Assembly: GCF_008370685.1 (NCBI RefSeq)
Contig: NZ_VTZU01000015.1
Coordinates: 1-64,000, forward strand
Direction: 5' to 3'
DNA from: Aquimarina sp. RZ0
GTDB taxonomy: Bacteria > Bacteroidota > Bacteroidia > Flavobacteriales > Flavobacteriaceae
Length of the DNA stretch: 64,000 bases
The notes beneath the pieces are model-generated. The model saw only the letters and a program-made list of their open reading frames with translations, was not told the origin of the DNA and did not search any database. Positions 18,503 to 26,484 of this stretch are shown here, one piece after another (within the stretch, counting starts at the first letter, position 1; each line of letters opens with the position of its first letter). A program made the translations under genes and the position numbers.

Positions 18503-19027
18503 TTAAATCACTTCTAATTCAGAAAGGAAAGAAGAAGGTAGGGTCGCCATAATACTATGCTTGATAGAATCAATACGCACAATAATTTTGTTTACATTAT
18601 TAACATTAATTATCTCACAATCTAAACCAGACAATGCTCCTTCTTGTACTCTTCTATATTCTCCTACTTTTATTGCTATGTCACTATTTTCTATATCTTT
18701 TACATCACTCATTTCTGTAAGCAACCTAATCGATTTTATTTCATGATCTTGCACCTTAGCAAATTCTGATCCGAAACGTATAAAAGTGCAAAAACCTCTA
18801 ATTGACAATACATTTTCTGAGTCCTTTCTAAAATCAATCTTTACAAAAAGATAGGAAGGGAATAAAGGTGATTCTATCATCTTTTTTCGATCACTCCATT
18901 TTCTTATTGTTTTAACCAATGGCAAATATGTTTCTATCTGTTTTTCTTTTAATAAGTTTTCAATCTTCTTCTCATGCCGTGGTTTTACATACAATACGTA
19001 CCACGCTGTAGGCTGGTTAATCCTCAT
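18503..19027 (-). CDS. UpxY/LoaP-type NusG paralog (transcription antiterminator)
   Basis: 174 residues. The N-terminal NGN domain (about 7-110) starts AWYVLYVKPRHEKKI and has the UpxY-type stretch W-S-D-R-K-K followed by PLFPSYLFV. A KOW-like C-terminal domain follows (about 120-174). Such paralogs load on RNA polymerase and let it read through long operons: UpxY in Bacteroides capsule loci, LoaP in polyketide and lipopeptide loci of Firmicutes. This gene is the first of a minus-strand series leading into a synthetase gene of more than 14.7 kb, exactly where a dedicated antiterminator would be needed. The start at 19027 is supported by the conserved YVLYVKPR beginning and by a copy of the same leader and start at 19366-19482. 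No capsule genes follow it. Confidence 0.88.
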   Translation of the reverse strand: MRINQPTAWYVLYVKPRHEKKIENLLKEKQIETYLPLVKTIRKWSDRKKMIESPLFPSYLFVKIDFRKDSENVLSIRGFCTFIRFGSEFAKVQDHEIKSIRLLTEMSDVKDIENSDIAIKVGEYRRVQEGALSGLDCEIINVNNVNKIIVRIDSIKHSIMATLPSSFLSELEVI

Positions 19028-19034
19028 TGTTAAA

Positions 19035-19140
19035 TTTCTTTTGATATTGGTGATGAATTAGGTTTAAATTAAGAGCAAAGCTTCGCCAATTGACTCACAT
19101 TTCTTCTTTTCAAAATAGGTTTTTTGTGAATCTGGATTAT
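19035..19140 (-). repeat. Leader repeat L1 upstream of the antiterminator gene
   Basis: A block of about 105 bases starting 8 bases before the antiterminator ATG and nearly identical to 19377-19480. On the minus strand the core is TTCACA(A)n, an A/G-rich run, then TGTGAGTCAATTGGCGAAGC and TTTGCTC. The end can fold as GGCGA-AGCU-UUGCU. Each full copy sits in front of a start codon for an MxINQ peptide. Confidence 0.8.
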
Positions 19141-19161
19141 GTAAAATATATTTTTAATTTG

Positions 19162-19202
19162 AACTGATTAATTAGAAAATCACTTTCCCTGATTAATCAG
19201 TT
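19162..19202 (-). promoter_or_regulatory. Leader hairpin between L2 and L1
   Basis: A perfect 11-bp inverted repeat, AACTGATTAAT / ATTAATCAGTT, with a 19-base loop, about 135 bases upstream of the antiterminator start. No U-run follows on the minus strand, so it is not a standard intrinsic terminator. It may be an attenuator-like fold or an operator. This is inference from symmetry alone. Confidence 0.4.
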
Positions 19203-19302
19203 TTAGAAAATATAGATTAGGGTCTATTACTATAAATATGTGTTGAATATATAAGTTCAGTCTAAAAACTTTATAATATGATATTCTTGATTAGTAAATT
19301 TT

Positions 19303-19368
19303 TCATCTTAGTACTAAATCCTGTTTTCTAAACAGAAGGTGTAATCCTTTAAGCTGGTTTATTGTCAT
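19303..19368 (-). pseudogene. Remnant start of a second UpxY-like gene
   Basis: A 21-codon frame beginning MTINQLKG, directly downstream of leader repeat L2. It mirrors the real antiterminator (MRINQPTA) with the same 8-base spacing between repeat and ATG. Similarity fades after about six codons and a TGA ends it. It is best read as the decayed start left by a duplication of the upxY 5' region, not as a working peptide. Confidence 0.5.
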
Positions 19369-19376
19369 GATATAGG

Positions 19377-19480
19377 TTTCTTTGATATTGATATAAATTA
19401 GGTTTAAATTAGGAGCAAAGCTTCGCCAATTGACTCACATTTCTTCTTTCAAGATAGAATTTTTGTGAATCAGGGTTTTA
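19377..19480 (-). repeat. Leader repeat L2
   Basis: Second copy of the leader block, nearly identical to 19035-19140, including the whole core from the TTCACA run through GGCGAAGCTTTGCTC (minus strand). It precedes the decayed UpxY-like start at 19368. Confidence 0.8.
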
Positions 19481-19591
19481 TGAAATAATTTAGATAGCGG
19501 AATTAACTAATAAGAATATCTACTCTTCAAGTTAATTGTATTTAAATAAAGCTTACGCAATTAAAGAATTTAGTTTGCTAAAAAGTCTTTC

Positions 19592-19599
19592 AAATCTAC
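19592..19599 (-). promoter_or_regulatory. Candidate -7 promoter box (TAGATTTG)
   Basis: Matches the Bacteroidota consensus TAnnTTTG on the minus strand, between leader repeats L3 and L2. No clear -33 TTG was found. It could start a shorter leader for the antiterminator gene. A chance match is possible in AT-rich DNA. Confidence 0.3.
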
Positions 19600-19845
19600 C
19601 ATCTCTAATTAATAAAAAGGTTACGTAATGATTAAGCCTTAAATAATAATTTACAAAAAGTATTAATTTTTGTTTGTTAAATAATCATATTAGTAAATGT
19701 ATTCATTGACTTTACAATAATTTATATTAGATAATTTCTTCCGAACAATTACAATTTATATGTCCTTATTTTATACATTCAGTTTAAAAATATAAGACAC
19801 GATTAGTATCATAAAAAAAATACACTCTTTTTTGAACATATTAAA

Positions 19846-19912
19846 ACAGAGCTCCGCCATTTGACTTACATTTTTTTTCTTTATACACTTTTTGTGAATC
19901 AATATTATAAAA
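19846..19912 (-). repeat. Leader repeat L3 (divergent core copy)
   Basis: Shorter, diverged copy of the leader core. On the minus strand it reads TTCACAAAAA..., then TGTAAGTCAAATGGCGGAGC and TCTG. Against L1 and L2, CGAAGCTTTG becomes CGGAGCTCTG: one A-T pair of the dyad is replaced by G-C. That compensating change supports a conserved paired structure. Confidence 0.6.
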
Positions 19913-19961
19913 AGGAAATTAACCCTATAAAAACAAAGTATAACCCTTATTTTATAATTGT

Positions 19962-19999
19962 TTTTAATACATTGAATTTTAAAATTCAATGTATTAAAA
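19962..19999. repeat. 38-bp perfect palindrome
   Basis: TTTTAATACATTGAATTTT followed directly by its exact complement, with no spacer, centred at 19980/19981. No U-run follows on either strand, so it is not an evident terminator. It could be an operator or a cruciform-forming site in the leader of the biosynthetic operon. Confidence 0.6.
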
Positions 20000-20114
20000 T
20001 TAATGTCTACAAACCATACAGGTGATTTGTACCCCCAATAAGGTTAAATAACTATTATACTTATTTCACTACTAAATTATAATTAAAATCCAGTAAGTGA
20101 CTCCCAAAAAACAA

Positions 20115-20162
20115 GGAAATTTTTATATAAAAATTCCCTGAAATCAGGGTAGTGTTTTTTTT
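20115..20162. promoter_or_regulatory. Paired dyads with T-run in the upstream leader
   Basis: An AT-rich near-palindrome (20115-20137) overlaps a CCCTG-AAAT-CAGGG dyad (20136-20149). A T-run follows on the plus strand (20154-20163). As a plus-strand terminator it would have no gene to end. On the minus strand it lies about 230 bases downstream of a promoter-like box and could be an operator. Confidence 0.4.
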
Positions 20163-20372
20163 TAAAAAATATGTACATTTAAAAGATAAAAACGTAAATC
20201 CTTTATAAACAAACAATTACGAACCAATCTAAAATTTCCCCAAAAAAATTACTTAATTATTTGAATCAATCGAAAACAATTTAAGTTTCGATTATCAATG
20301 TAAAAGATCTCTAAAAATCATCTGTTCGAGGCTTTATCTTGTGTTTAAACGCTTCAGCAGAATCATTTAATG

Positions 20373-20380
20373 CAAAGATA
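20373..20380 (-). promoter_or_regulatory. Candidate promoter of the lipopeptide locus (TATCTTTG)
   Basis: TATCTTTGCA on the minus strand is a very typical Bacteroidota -7 box. Transcription would start near 20366 and run through about 1.3 kb of leader before the antiterminator gene. An inverted copy of the flanking sequence (AGGCTTTATCTT, from about 20329) faces it. No convincing -33 TTG was seen at standard spacing. Confidence 0.5.
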
Positions 20381-20522
20381 AAAGCCTTTAGAGCTCAGTT
20401 TAGAGGTGTCAAAAATGTAGAATTCTTCCTTTTCAGATTAACTAGAATATTTGCATAAACACAACAATTGAGCTTGATCCCTTTATTATTTACTGACGTA
20501 GAACCGCCTATAAATGAAAAAT

Positions 20523-20550
20523 CCGTTCGTATTTCCTTGAATACGAACGG
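20523..20550 (-). terminator. Intrinsic terminator of tRNA-Pro
   Basis: Perfect 10-bp stem CCGTTCGTAT / ATACGAACGG with an 8-base loop. On the minus strand ATTTTT follows. It lies 10 bases past the tRNA 3' end. Confidence 0.9.
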
Positions 20551-20560
20551 CTTACATTTG

Positions 20561-20635
20561 TCGGGGTGGCAGGATTCGAACCTGCGACCTCCGCGTCCCA
20601 AACGCGGCGCGATAACCGGGCTACGCTACACCCCG
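20561..20635 (-). tRNA. tRNA-Pro (anticodon TGG)
   Basis: 75 bases fold as a cloverleaf. The 7-bp acceptor CGGGGTG / CACCCCG pairs fully with discriminator A. The anticodon stem CCGCG / CGCGG carries the loop TTTGGGA (anticodon TGG). The T arm contains GGTTCGAATCC. The 3' CCA is not encoded. A TATATTTG box lies upstream and a strong terminator downstream, so it is a single-gene unit. Confidence 0.97.
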
Positions 20636-20658
20636 AATTGGCTATCAATAAGCGGGTG

Positions 20659-20666
20659 CAAATATA
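20659..20666 (-). promoter_or_regulatory. Promoter -7 box of tRNA-Pro (TATATTTG)
   Basis: Exact TAnnTTTG match on the minus strand, 24 bases upstream of the mature tRNA 5' end, giving a short leader. Confidence 0.6.
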
Positions 20667-20708
20667 AATAAACTCTTTTATTAAAACCTACTATTAAACA
20701 AAAAATAT

Positions 20709-21374
20709 TTATTTCAATATTCGTTTAAATTGAAGTGATAATAAATATCCTAATTTATTATAGCAACTTCCCATCCTAGCGATATCTCCAAATTCTCCTT
20801 TCACATAATCTCCCAAAATATTTGGTGTTTCTGTTTCATATATCACCTCTTCGGTATCTGTTACTTTTACAAACTTCAATGTATTTTTCATTTTTGCTCC
20901 ATTTCTTGCAATTTGTACTTTACCATATCCAAAATACATCCAATCTGCTTCTATTATCAAAATATATTTGGTGTTTTCATTAGGAACTACAAACCGGAAA
21001 TCACTATAATCATCTATATTTTGATGTATTGATCTTATAAAATTTTGTCTCCAAACTTCATCTTTCGCTTCATTATATTTTGACAACCAAGTATCTCCAT
21101 TAATAGAATCTTTTTTATTCCATTTTTTAATCATTTTTTCAACAAATACCTTTTCAGATGACATATTCCCTTTAATTTCTTTTGCATAATTATAACCTAC
21201 AGGTAAAGTTAAATTAAAGCCAGCTACCACAATATCCTCTGGAAAAGTAAGCTTCACTCCAATTTCTTTTTCTTCTTTTAAAAATTCTAGTTTTTTCTTA
21301 TCAATCTTTATTCTTTGTGCAAAAGAAATCGCAAAAGTAAACAACAGGGATACAAAAAGTATTTTTCTAATCAT
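20709..21374 (-). CDS. Exported protein of unknown function
   Basis: 221 residues. I do not recognise a family. The N-terminus (MIRKILFVSLLFTFAISFAQ) is a Sec signal peptide with a likely cut after SFA, so the protein should be periplasmic or secreted. The mature part starts with a Lys-rich segment, then a mixed alpha/beta-looking body with single Cys and several Trp/Tyr residues (EADWMYFGYG near 144). No lipobox, repeat or T9SS-type C-terminal domain is seen. It is transcribed toward tRNA-Pro and diverges from the TonB receptor gene 106 bases away, so the two may share a regulatory region. Confidence 0.7.
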   Translation of the reverse strand: MIRKILFVSLLFTFAISFAQRIKIDKKKLEFLKEEKEIGVKLTFPEDIVVAGFNLTLPVGYNYAKEIKGNMSSEKVFVEKMIKKWNKKDSINGDTWLSKYNEAKDEVWRQNFIRSIHQNIDDYSDFRFVVPNENTKYILIIEADWMYFGYGKVQIARNGAKMKNTLKFVKVTDTEEVIYETETPNILGDYVKGEFGDIARMGSCYNKLGYLLSLQFKRILK

Positions 21375-21480
21375 TCTATAATTCTTCTAATTAATTTTGT
21401 TTTTTGAAACCAATACAATTATAAGTAATTTTTAAGAACTCTTAATCAATTAGTTTCGGATATTTGAAGAAAAATCTCAC

Positions 21481-23760
21481 TTGAAAAAAATAATTCTCAT
21501 TTTCTTAATACTAAGCTTGAATAGCTATTCTCAATATAACATTTCGGGGGTTATCGTTGACAACACTACCATGATTCCTATTGAAAACTGTAAGATTATC
21601 GATATTTTATCTAAGGCCGAAGTCTATACAGATAGTAATGGCTCTTTCAGCTTTATGAGTAACAACAAGATAATTGTAAGTTCTCCTGGCTATGAGACAA
21701 AAGAAGTTATAATTAACAGAGATGAGCACCTTACTATCTATCTAATTCCCACGATTAATAAACTTGAAGAAATATTGGTAAAAGCAGCATCCATACCCAT
21801 AGAACAAAAACATGCTACAGATGCAGTGTCTATTATTAATAAAAAAGAAATTGATCGAGGAAACACTATTGAATTGCACCCTATATTAAATAAGGTCGCT
21901 GGTGTTTTTATGCAACATGCAACCCTAAACACTAATAGAATTGCCATTAGAGGTATTGGAGCCAGAAATTTGTTTGGAACCGCTAATATAAGAACATATT
22001 TTGGTGATATACCACTCACAGATGGTAATGGGGAGTCATCTATTGAAGATATAGAACTGGCCTCTTTGTCAAAAATTGAAATTCATAAAGGACCATCTTC
22101 CAGCACCTATGGTGTAGGATTAGGTGGAACCATTTTATTAAAACCTACTCTTACCAATTATCAAGAATCCAGAGCTTCATTATCTACTTCTGTAGGTAGT
22201 TATGGACTAAGAAGAACTGTGGCAAACGTTACTAAAGGAGGAAAAAAATCTAATTTTAATATCCTATATAGTAATAATCATTCTGATGGATATCGAGTTA
22301 ATAATACGTATGACAGGAATACAGTGACCATAACAGCTGGGGTTGATACAGATAATATGAATACTTTTTCGATAATAGCAAGTTATATCAACCTAAAAGC
22401 AGGTATTCCCAGTTCTTTAAATCAAGAAGATTTTGACACAAACCCCAGACAAGCAGCGTTTACCTGGGGGAGATCTCAAGCCTTTGAAGATATCGATTAC
22501 GGAATTCTTGGAATCACCTGGAATCATCAATATTCTGACAAGTATACGCAGTACACAAGTCTCTTTGGCTCTTTTAGAAATAATTATGAACCAAGACCTT
22601 TTAATATACTGAGCGAAAGATCGAATACACTGGGGATCCGAAGTAGGATTTTAGGAAAACACACCATCCATACAAAAGAGCTTACCTGGAATCTTGGAGG
22701 CGAACTTTTTTTTGATTTTTATAACGGAAGAACTTTTGATAACCTCTATCAGGATTTCCCTCCCGGTACAGGAAGCGTACAAGGAAATCAACTTTCGGAT
22801 CTGCAGGAAAAAAGGAATTATTACAATCTTTTTGCTGAAACAAATTTAAAACTAAATAATAAACTACGCTTCAACTTGGGACTACATCTTAATCAAACAT
22901 TTTTTGATGTAAATGATCAATTTCTACAAGATGGAATTAATAGCTCCGGAACATTTGATTTTAATCCCATTTTCTCCCCAAAAATCGGTATAAATTATGT
23001 CATAAACTCTAATCTTATACTATTTGGAAACATTGCTCACGGATTCTCTACTCCTACTACTACAGAGACACTTCTCCCAGAGGGCGTTTTTAATCCAGAC
23101 ATCAAACCAGAAATAGGATGGAACTATGAAACGGGGGTTCGATACAAATTCTTAAAAAATAAAATATATGGTTCTATTTCCCTATACACCCTTAGAGTAA
23201 GAGATTTATTAGTTACAAGAAGAACTGTAGAAGATAATTTCTTTGCAATTAATGCCGGAAAAACAAATCACAATGGTATAGAAGGTGAAATTAATTACAC
23301 GAGTACAAAAACTAACTATGGACAGCTAAATTTCTATATCAATACATCACTGAATATGTATACTTTTGATGAATTCACAGATCTGGAAGCTGATTTCTCT
23401 GGCAACAACCTTACCGGAGTTCCTAAAAACATTATGAACCTTGGTATTGATTTGATTTCTGAAAAAAAGTTTTACGCAAACCTTAACTTTCAAGCGGTTG
23501 GAGAAATTCCTGTAAATGATGCTAACACTGTATTTAATGATCCGTATGAGTTATTAAATGGAAAAATAGGATATCAAAATACAATTAAGAAACACTGGAA
23601 ATGCAACGTATATATTGGTGCAAATAATATTTTAGATAAAAAACATGCGTCCCAACTCCAGATAAATGCTATTGGTTTTGGAGGGAACGCCCCAAGATAT
23701 TTTTATCCAGGTCTCCCATTTAATATATATGGAGGCATTAACATAAATTATAGGCTATAA
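21481..23760 (+). CDS. TonB-dependent outer-membrane receptor
   Basis: 759 residues, TTG start chosen because it gives an intact signal peptide (MKKIILIFLILSLNSYSQ). A carboxypeptidase-regulatory-like domain follows (about 20-95; ISGVIVDNTTMIPIENCKI). The plug domain (about 105-225) contains the RGIGARNLFGT and IEIHKGPSSSTYG motifs, and the beta-barrel ends in an aromatic-rich strand. It imports a scarce ligand across the outer membrane using TonB energy. No SusD partner gene adjoins. The next gene, 44 bases on, is a PQQ-dependent dehydrogenase, so the ligand may be the cofactor PQQ (as for E. coli YncD/PqqU) or a sugar substrate. The ligand is inference from context. Confidence 0.9.
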   Translation: MKKIILIFLILSLNSYSQYNISGVIVDNTTMIPIENCKIIDILSKAEVYTDSNGSFSFMSNNKIIVSSPGYETKEVIINRDEHLTIYLIPTINKLEEILVKAASIPIEQKHATDAVSIINKKEIDRGNTIELHPILNKVAGVFMQHATLNTNRIAIRGIGARNLFGTANIRTYFGDIPLTDGNGESSIEDIELASLSKIEIHKGPSSSTYGVGLGGTILLKPTLTNYQESRASLSTSVGSYGLRRTVANVTKGGKKSNFNILYSNNHSDGYRVNNTYDRNTVTITAGVDTDNMNTFSIIASYINLKAGIPSSLNQEDFDTNPRQAAFTWGRSQAFEDIDYGILGITWNHQYSDKYTQYTSLFGSFRNNYEPRPFNILSERSNTLGIRSRILGKHTIHTKELTWNLGGELFFDFYNGRTFDNLYQDFPPGTGSVQGNQLSDLQEKRNYYNLFAETNLKLNNKLRFNLGLHLNQTFFDVNDQFLQDGINSSGTFDFNPIFSPKIGINYVINSNLILFGNIAHGFSTPTTTETLLPEGVFNPDIKPEIGWNYETGVRYKFLKNKIYGSISLYTLRVRDLLVTRRTVEDNFFAINAGKTNHNGIEGEINYTSTKTNYGQLNFYINTSLNMYTFDEFTDLEADFSGNNLTGVPKNIMNLGIDLISEKKFYANLNFQAVGEIPVNDANTVFNDPYELLNGKIGYQNTIKKHWKCNVYIGANNILDKKHASQLQINAIGFGGNAPRYFYPGLPFNIYGGININYRL

Positions 23761-23804
23761 ATAATATTTCTTTGTATTTTTCAGAAGTAAAACAATCAAT
23801 TAAA

Positions 23805-24926
23805 ATGAAAAATTTTATATTTCTAAAAGTTTTATTCTTGTTCACTCTTTTTTCTTGTGCACAAGAGAAGTTAGATGATGTTCCTCTGGAACCTGATCCC
23901 AAAAATTATACCAGCAAAATTGTTGTCCCTGATTTACAAATTCCCTGGGGAATGACCTGGCTTCCTGATAATAGTATGCTAATTACAGAAAAAAGTGGAG
24001 AGTTAATTCATTATAAAGATGGAATTAAAACTCAAATCGGTAATATTCCAGAAGTCTATAACCGTAATCAAGGAGGCTTATTAGATATTGAACTACACCC
24101 TAATTATAAAGAAAATGGATGGATCTATCTCACATACTCTTCTAAAGAAGGAAGTGAAAAAGGTGGGCATACAGCATTGATACGTGCCAAATTAGAAAAT
24201 AACCAACTCACCGCTATTGAAAAATTATATAAAGGAACTCCCAATACAACTCGTGGACATCATTTTGGATCAAGAATAGAATTTGATAACGAAGGGTATC
24301 TATATTTCAGTATTGGAGATCGAGGTAATAGAGATGAAAACCCGCAAGATATTACTCGTGATGGCGGTAAAATATATAGATTGCTTGATGATGGAAGCAT
24401 TCCCGACAATAACCCTTTTGTAACCAAAGATGGTGCTAAAAAAGCTATATTCTCTTATGGTCATCGCAATCCGCAAGGAATGGCATTGAATCCAGTAGAC
24501 GGGAAAATATGGATTCACGAACATGGCCCCCGCGGTGGTGATGAAATTAATGAGATACACAAAGCCTCCAATTATGGATGGCCTGTCATTACATACGGTA
24601 TTAACTATAGTGGTACATCCATAACTGATATTACTAGCAAAGAAGGAATGAAACAGCCTATATATTACTGGATTCCTTCTATCGCACCTAGCGGTATGGA
24701 TTTTGTAACAAGTGATGTATATCCTGAATGGAAAAATGATTTGTTGGTAGGCTCACTAAAATTTCAATACCTCGAACTAGTAGAATTAGAAAATAACAAA
24801 GTAATCGGTAGAAAAAAAGTGTTAGAAGATATCGGTCGCGTACGCAATGTACGTCAAGGTCCTGATGGATTTATCTATGTTGCGGTAGAAAATAAAGGAA
24901 TTGTAAAGATCATTCCTAATCCGTGA
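23805..24926 (+). CDS. PQQ-dependent aldose sugar dehydrogenase, lipoprotein
   Basis: About 373 residues from ATG 23805. This start is preferred to a TTG 33 bases earlier because it gives a clean lipoprotein signal (MKNFIFLK...LFSCAQ, lipid on Cys18). The six-bladed beta-propeller of the GDH-B/YliI group shows ITEKSGELIHY, GGLLDIELHPNY, the active-site His region TTRGHHFGSR, SIGDRGN, GHRNPQG and EHGPRGGDE, which form the PQQ/Ca2+ site, and IAPSGMDFV near the C-terminus. It oxidises sugars to lactones in the periplasm and passes electrons to a carrier. The cytochrome c gene 201 bases downstream is a natural acceptor. Confidence 0.9.
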   Translation: MKNFIFLKVLFLFTLFSCAQEKLDDVPLEPDPKNYTSKIVVPDLQIPWGMTWLPDNSMLITEKSGELIHYKDGIKTQIGNIPEVYNRNQGGLLDIELHPNYKENGWIYLTYSSKEGSEKGGHTALIRAKLENNQLTAIEKLYKGTPNTTRGHHFGSRIEFDNEGYLYFSIGDRGNRDENPQDITRDGGKIYRLLDDGSIPDNNPFVTKDGAKKAIFSYGHRNPQGMALNPVDGKIWIHEHGPRGGDEINEIHKASNYGWPVITYGINYSGTSITDITSKEGMKQPIYYWIPSIAPSGMDFVTSDVYPEWKNDLLVGSLKFQYLELVELENNKVIGRKKVLEDIGRVRNVRQGPDGFIYVAVENKGIVKIIPNP

Positions 24927-25127
24927 TCAATGTCAAGTACATTTCAAAATTATTAATTTACATTTTGTACTATGAAACATTAGAAAACGAAGCAAACATT
25001 TAAGAGACTTAAAAATTACTATATAAAAGTTGATGTTTAAAATTTTTAATAAGAAAACAGAGAGCGTATACACTTTCTTAGTTTTATAATTAATTTCTGA
25101 TTAACAATTACTAAAATTTATTTTTTT

Positions 25128-25589
25128 ATGAAAAAACGTATAAAACAACTCTTTATTCTTGAAATCTTTTCATTCATATTTTGTATTTCTATTATAGCAA
25201 ATCAGACGAAATCAAAGACGCAGTATACTAATATCCATACTAACGATCAAGATACTTCTTTATCAAAAAGTATTACAAGAGGAGAAATAATTTACTCCGA
25301 TTTCTGTATGCAATGCCATCTTCATAATGGCAAAGGTACTCCTAAAATTTTTCCTCCATTGGCAGGATCAGACTGGCTTACTCAAAAAAGAGAAGAAAGT
25401 ATTCATTCAGTAAAATATGGATTAAAAGGAGCAATAGAGGTTAATGGGCAACCATATAAAAGTGCTATGACTCCATTAGGATTAGAAGACGATGAAATTG
25501 CTGATGTAATGAATTATATTATGAATAGTTGGGGAAATACTCAAAAAAAGATGGTTACTATAGAAGAAGTAAAAAGTATTAAGAAGTAA
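25128..25589 (+). CDS. Class I cytochrome c
   Basis: 153 residues. A hydrophobic N-terminal segment (about 8-24) acts as signal peptide or membrane anchor. The haem site is C60-M-Q-C63-H64. The distal ligand is probably Met114 in YKSAMTP, and the C-terminal helix reads DDEIADVMNYIMNSWGN, typical of small mono-haem cytochromes. It would carry electrons in the periplasm, most simply from the sugar dehydrogenase encoded upstream to a terminal oxidase. A separate promoter is likely, given the 201-base AT-rich gap. Confidence 0.9.
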   Translation: MKKRIKQLFILEIFSFIFCISIIANQTKSKTQYTNIHTNDQDTSLSKSITRGEIIYSDFCMQCHLHNGKGTPKIFPPLAGSDWLTQKREESIHSVKYGLKGAIEVNGQPYKSAMTPLGLEDDEIADVMNYIMNSWGNTQKKMVTIEEVKSIKK

Positions 25590-25677
25590 GAAGCATATAA
25601 CAATCATACTATATTTTACGTTAATATTTTAAAAACACCTACAAAATACAGTTAAAATACAGTACAAATTACGGTTC

Positions 25678-26427
25678 ATGAAATTCCTGATCTTTTTCTA
25701 TATATTTTCTTTTGCGTATTCAGGCTATATGCAAGATGTAGATGAGATCTCTCCCAATACCTATAAATTCAGATATCGCTTAAAAGTATTTAAAGGTTCC
25801 AGATTAGAAATCACAGCGCAATTAAGAGCCATAAAAAATGATCCGAAATATGCAGGTATTCCAGAAGAAATACAACTTGAATTAAATAATCTTTTTGAAA
25901 AAGTAAAAAACCAGGCTTTTCCTAAACAGTATCGAAAAAATGCCATATCATTTCTTAATGCCTTATATACATATGATGAATTTGTTATAGTCTATAATGA
26001 CGCACTTCAGAAAGTGATAAAGAAACTAAAAAAAGATATAAAATATATTGATTTTAAGCTAGAAAGGCAATTCACTAAATCAAAAATAGCGCTGGATCGA
26101 GTTAAACTGGAAGATTCTACAAATCAAAAAGAAATAGTCCGACTGGGAGAGGATCTGCAAAAAAGTCAAATTAGATTAGTCTGCCATCGATGGATGCAGA
26201 AAAAGTTTGAAAACTACCAAGTTTCTACAGTCGTTAAAGAACCTGATCAATTGATTAAGGAGTTCAAAAAAACAGAAGCTGCTAAAGTATTTTTATTATT
26301 TAAAGAAAAAAAAACAGCTGAGATCGAAAACTATCTGGAACATCAAATCATAGATTTTTTTTATACAAAATCAATTCCGGAAATAGACCTCGACAAGTTT
26401 GAACTTAGATATATTAATAAAATATAG
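25678..26427 (+). CDS. Protein of unknown function with N-terminal signal
   Basis: 249 residues, not recognised. A signal-like N-terminus (MKFLIFFYIFSFAYSGY) precedes a Lys/Glu-rich, mostly helical-looking protein. The segment at about 120-165 is charged and could form a coiled coil. No enzyme motif, Cys cluster or repeat stands out. The ATG at 25678 is the first in the frame. It follows the cytochrome c gene by 88 bases on the same strand, so shared expression is possible, but nothing in the sequence links it to electron transfer. Confidence 0.65.
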   Translation: MKFLIFFYIFSFAYSGYMQDVDEISPNTYKFRYRLKVFKGSRLEITAQLRAIKNDPKYAGIPEEIQLELNNLFEKVKNQAFPKQYRKNAISFLNALYTYDEFVIVYNDALQKVIKKLKKDIKYIDFKLERQFTKSKIALDRVKLEDSTNQKEIVRLGEDLQKSQIRLVCHRWMQKKFENYQVSTVVKEPDQLIKEFKKTEAAKVFLLFKEKKTAEIENYLEHQIIDFFYTKSIPEIDLDKFELRYINKI

Positions 26428-26484
26428 CGCTTATCCATTATTTTACTAATACTTACAAACCACAGTTTCTATTATTAATACAGA

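Larger units (their letters stand above)
19028..20372. other. Long noncoding leader (1.35 kb)
   Basis: No credible gene on either strand. It holds leader repeats L1-L3, the decayed second UpxY start, a hairpin at 19162-19202, the 38-bp palindrome, a double dyad near 20140 and promoter-like boxes. The 72-codon minus frame at 19771-19989 overlaps L3 and is Ile/Lys/Phe-rich, as expected for AT-rich noncoding sequence. Confidence 0.6.

Noticed and set aside
19771..19989. 72-codon minus-strand frame in the leader
   Set aside because: It overlaps leader repeat L3, whose other copies are not open in the same frame, and its composition is Ile/Lys/Phe-rich noise.
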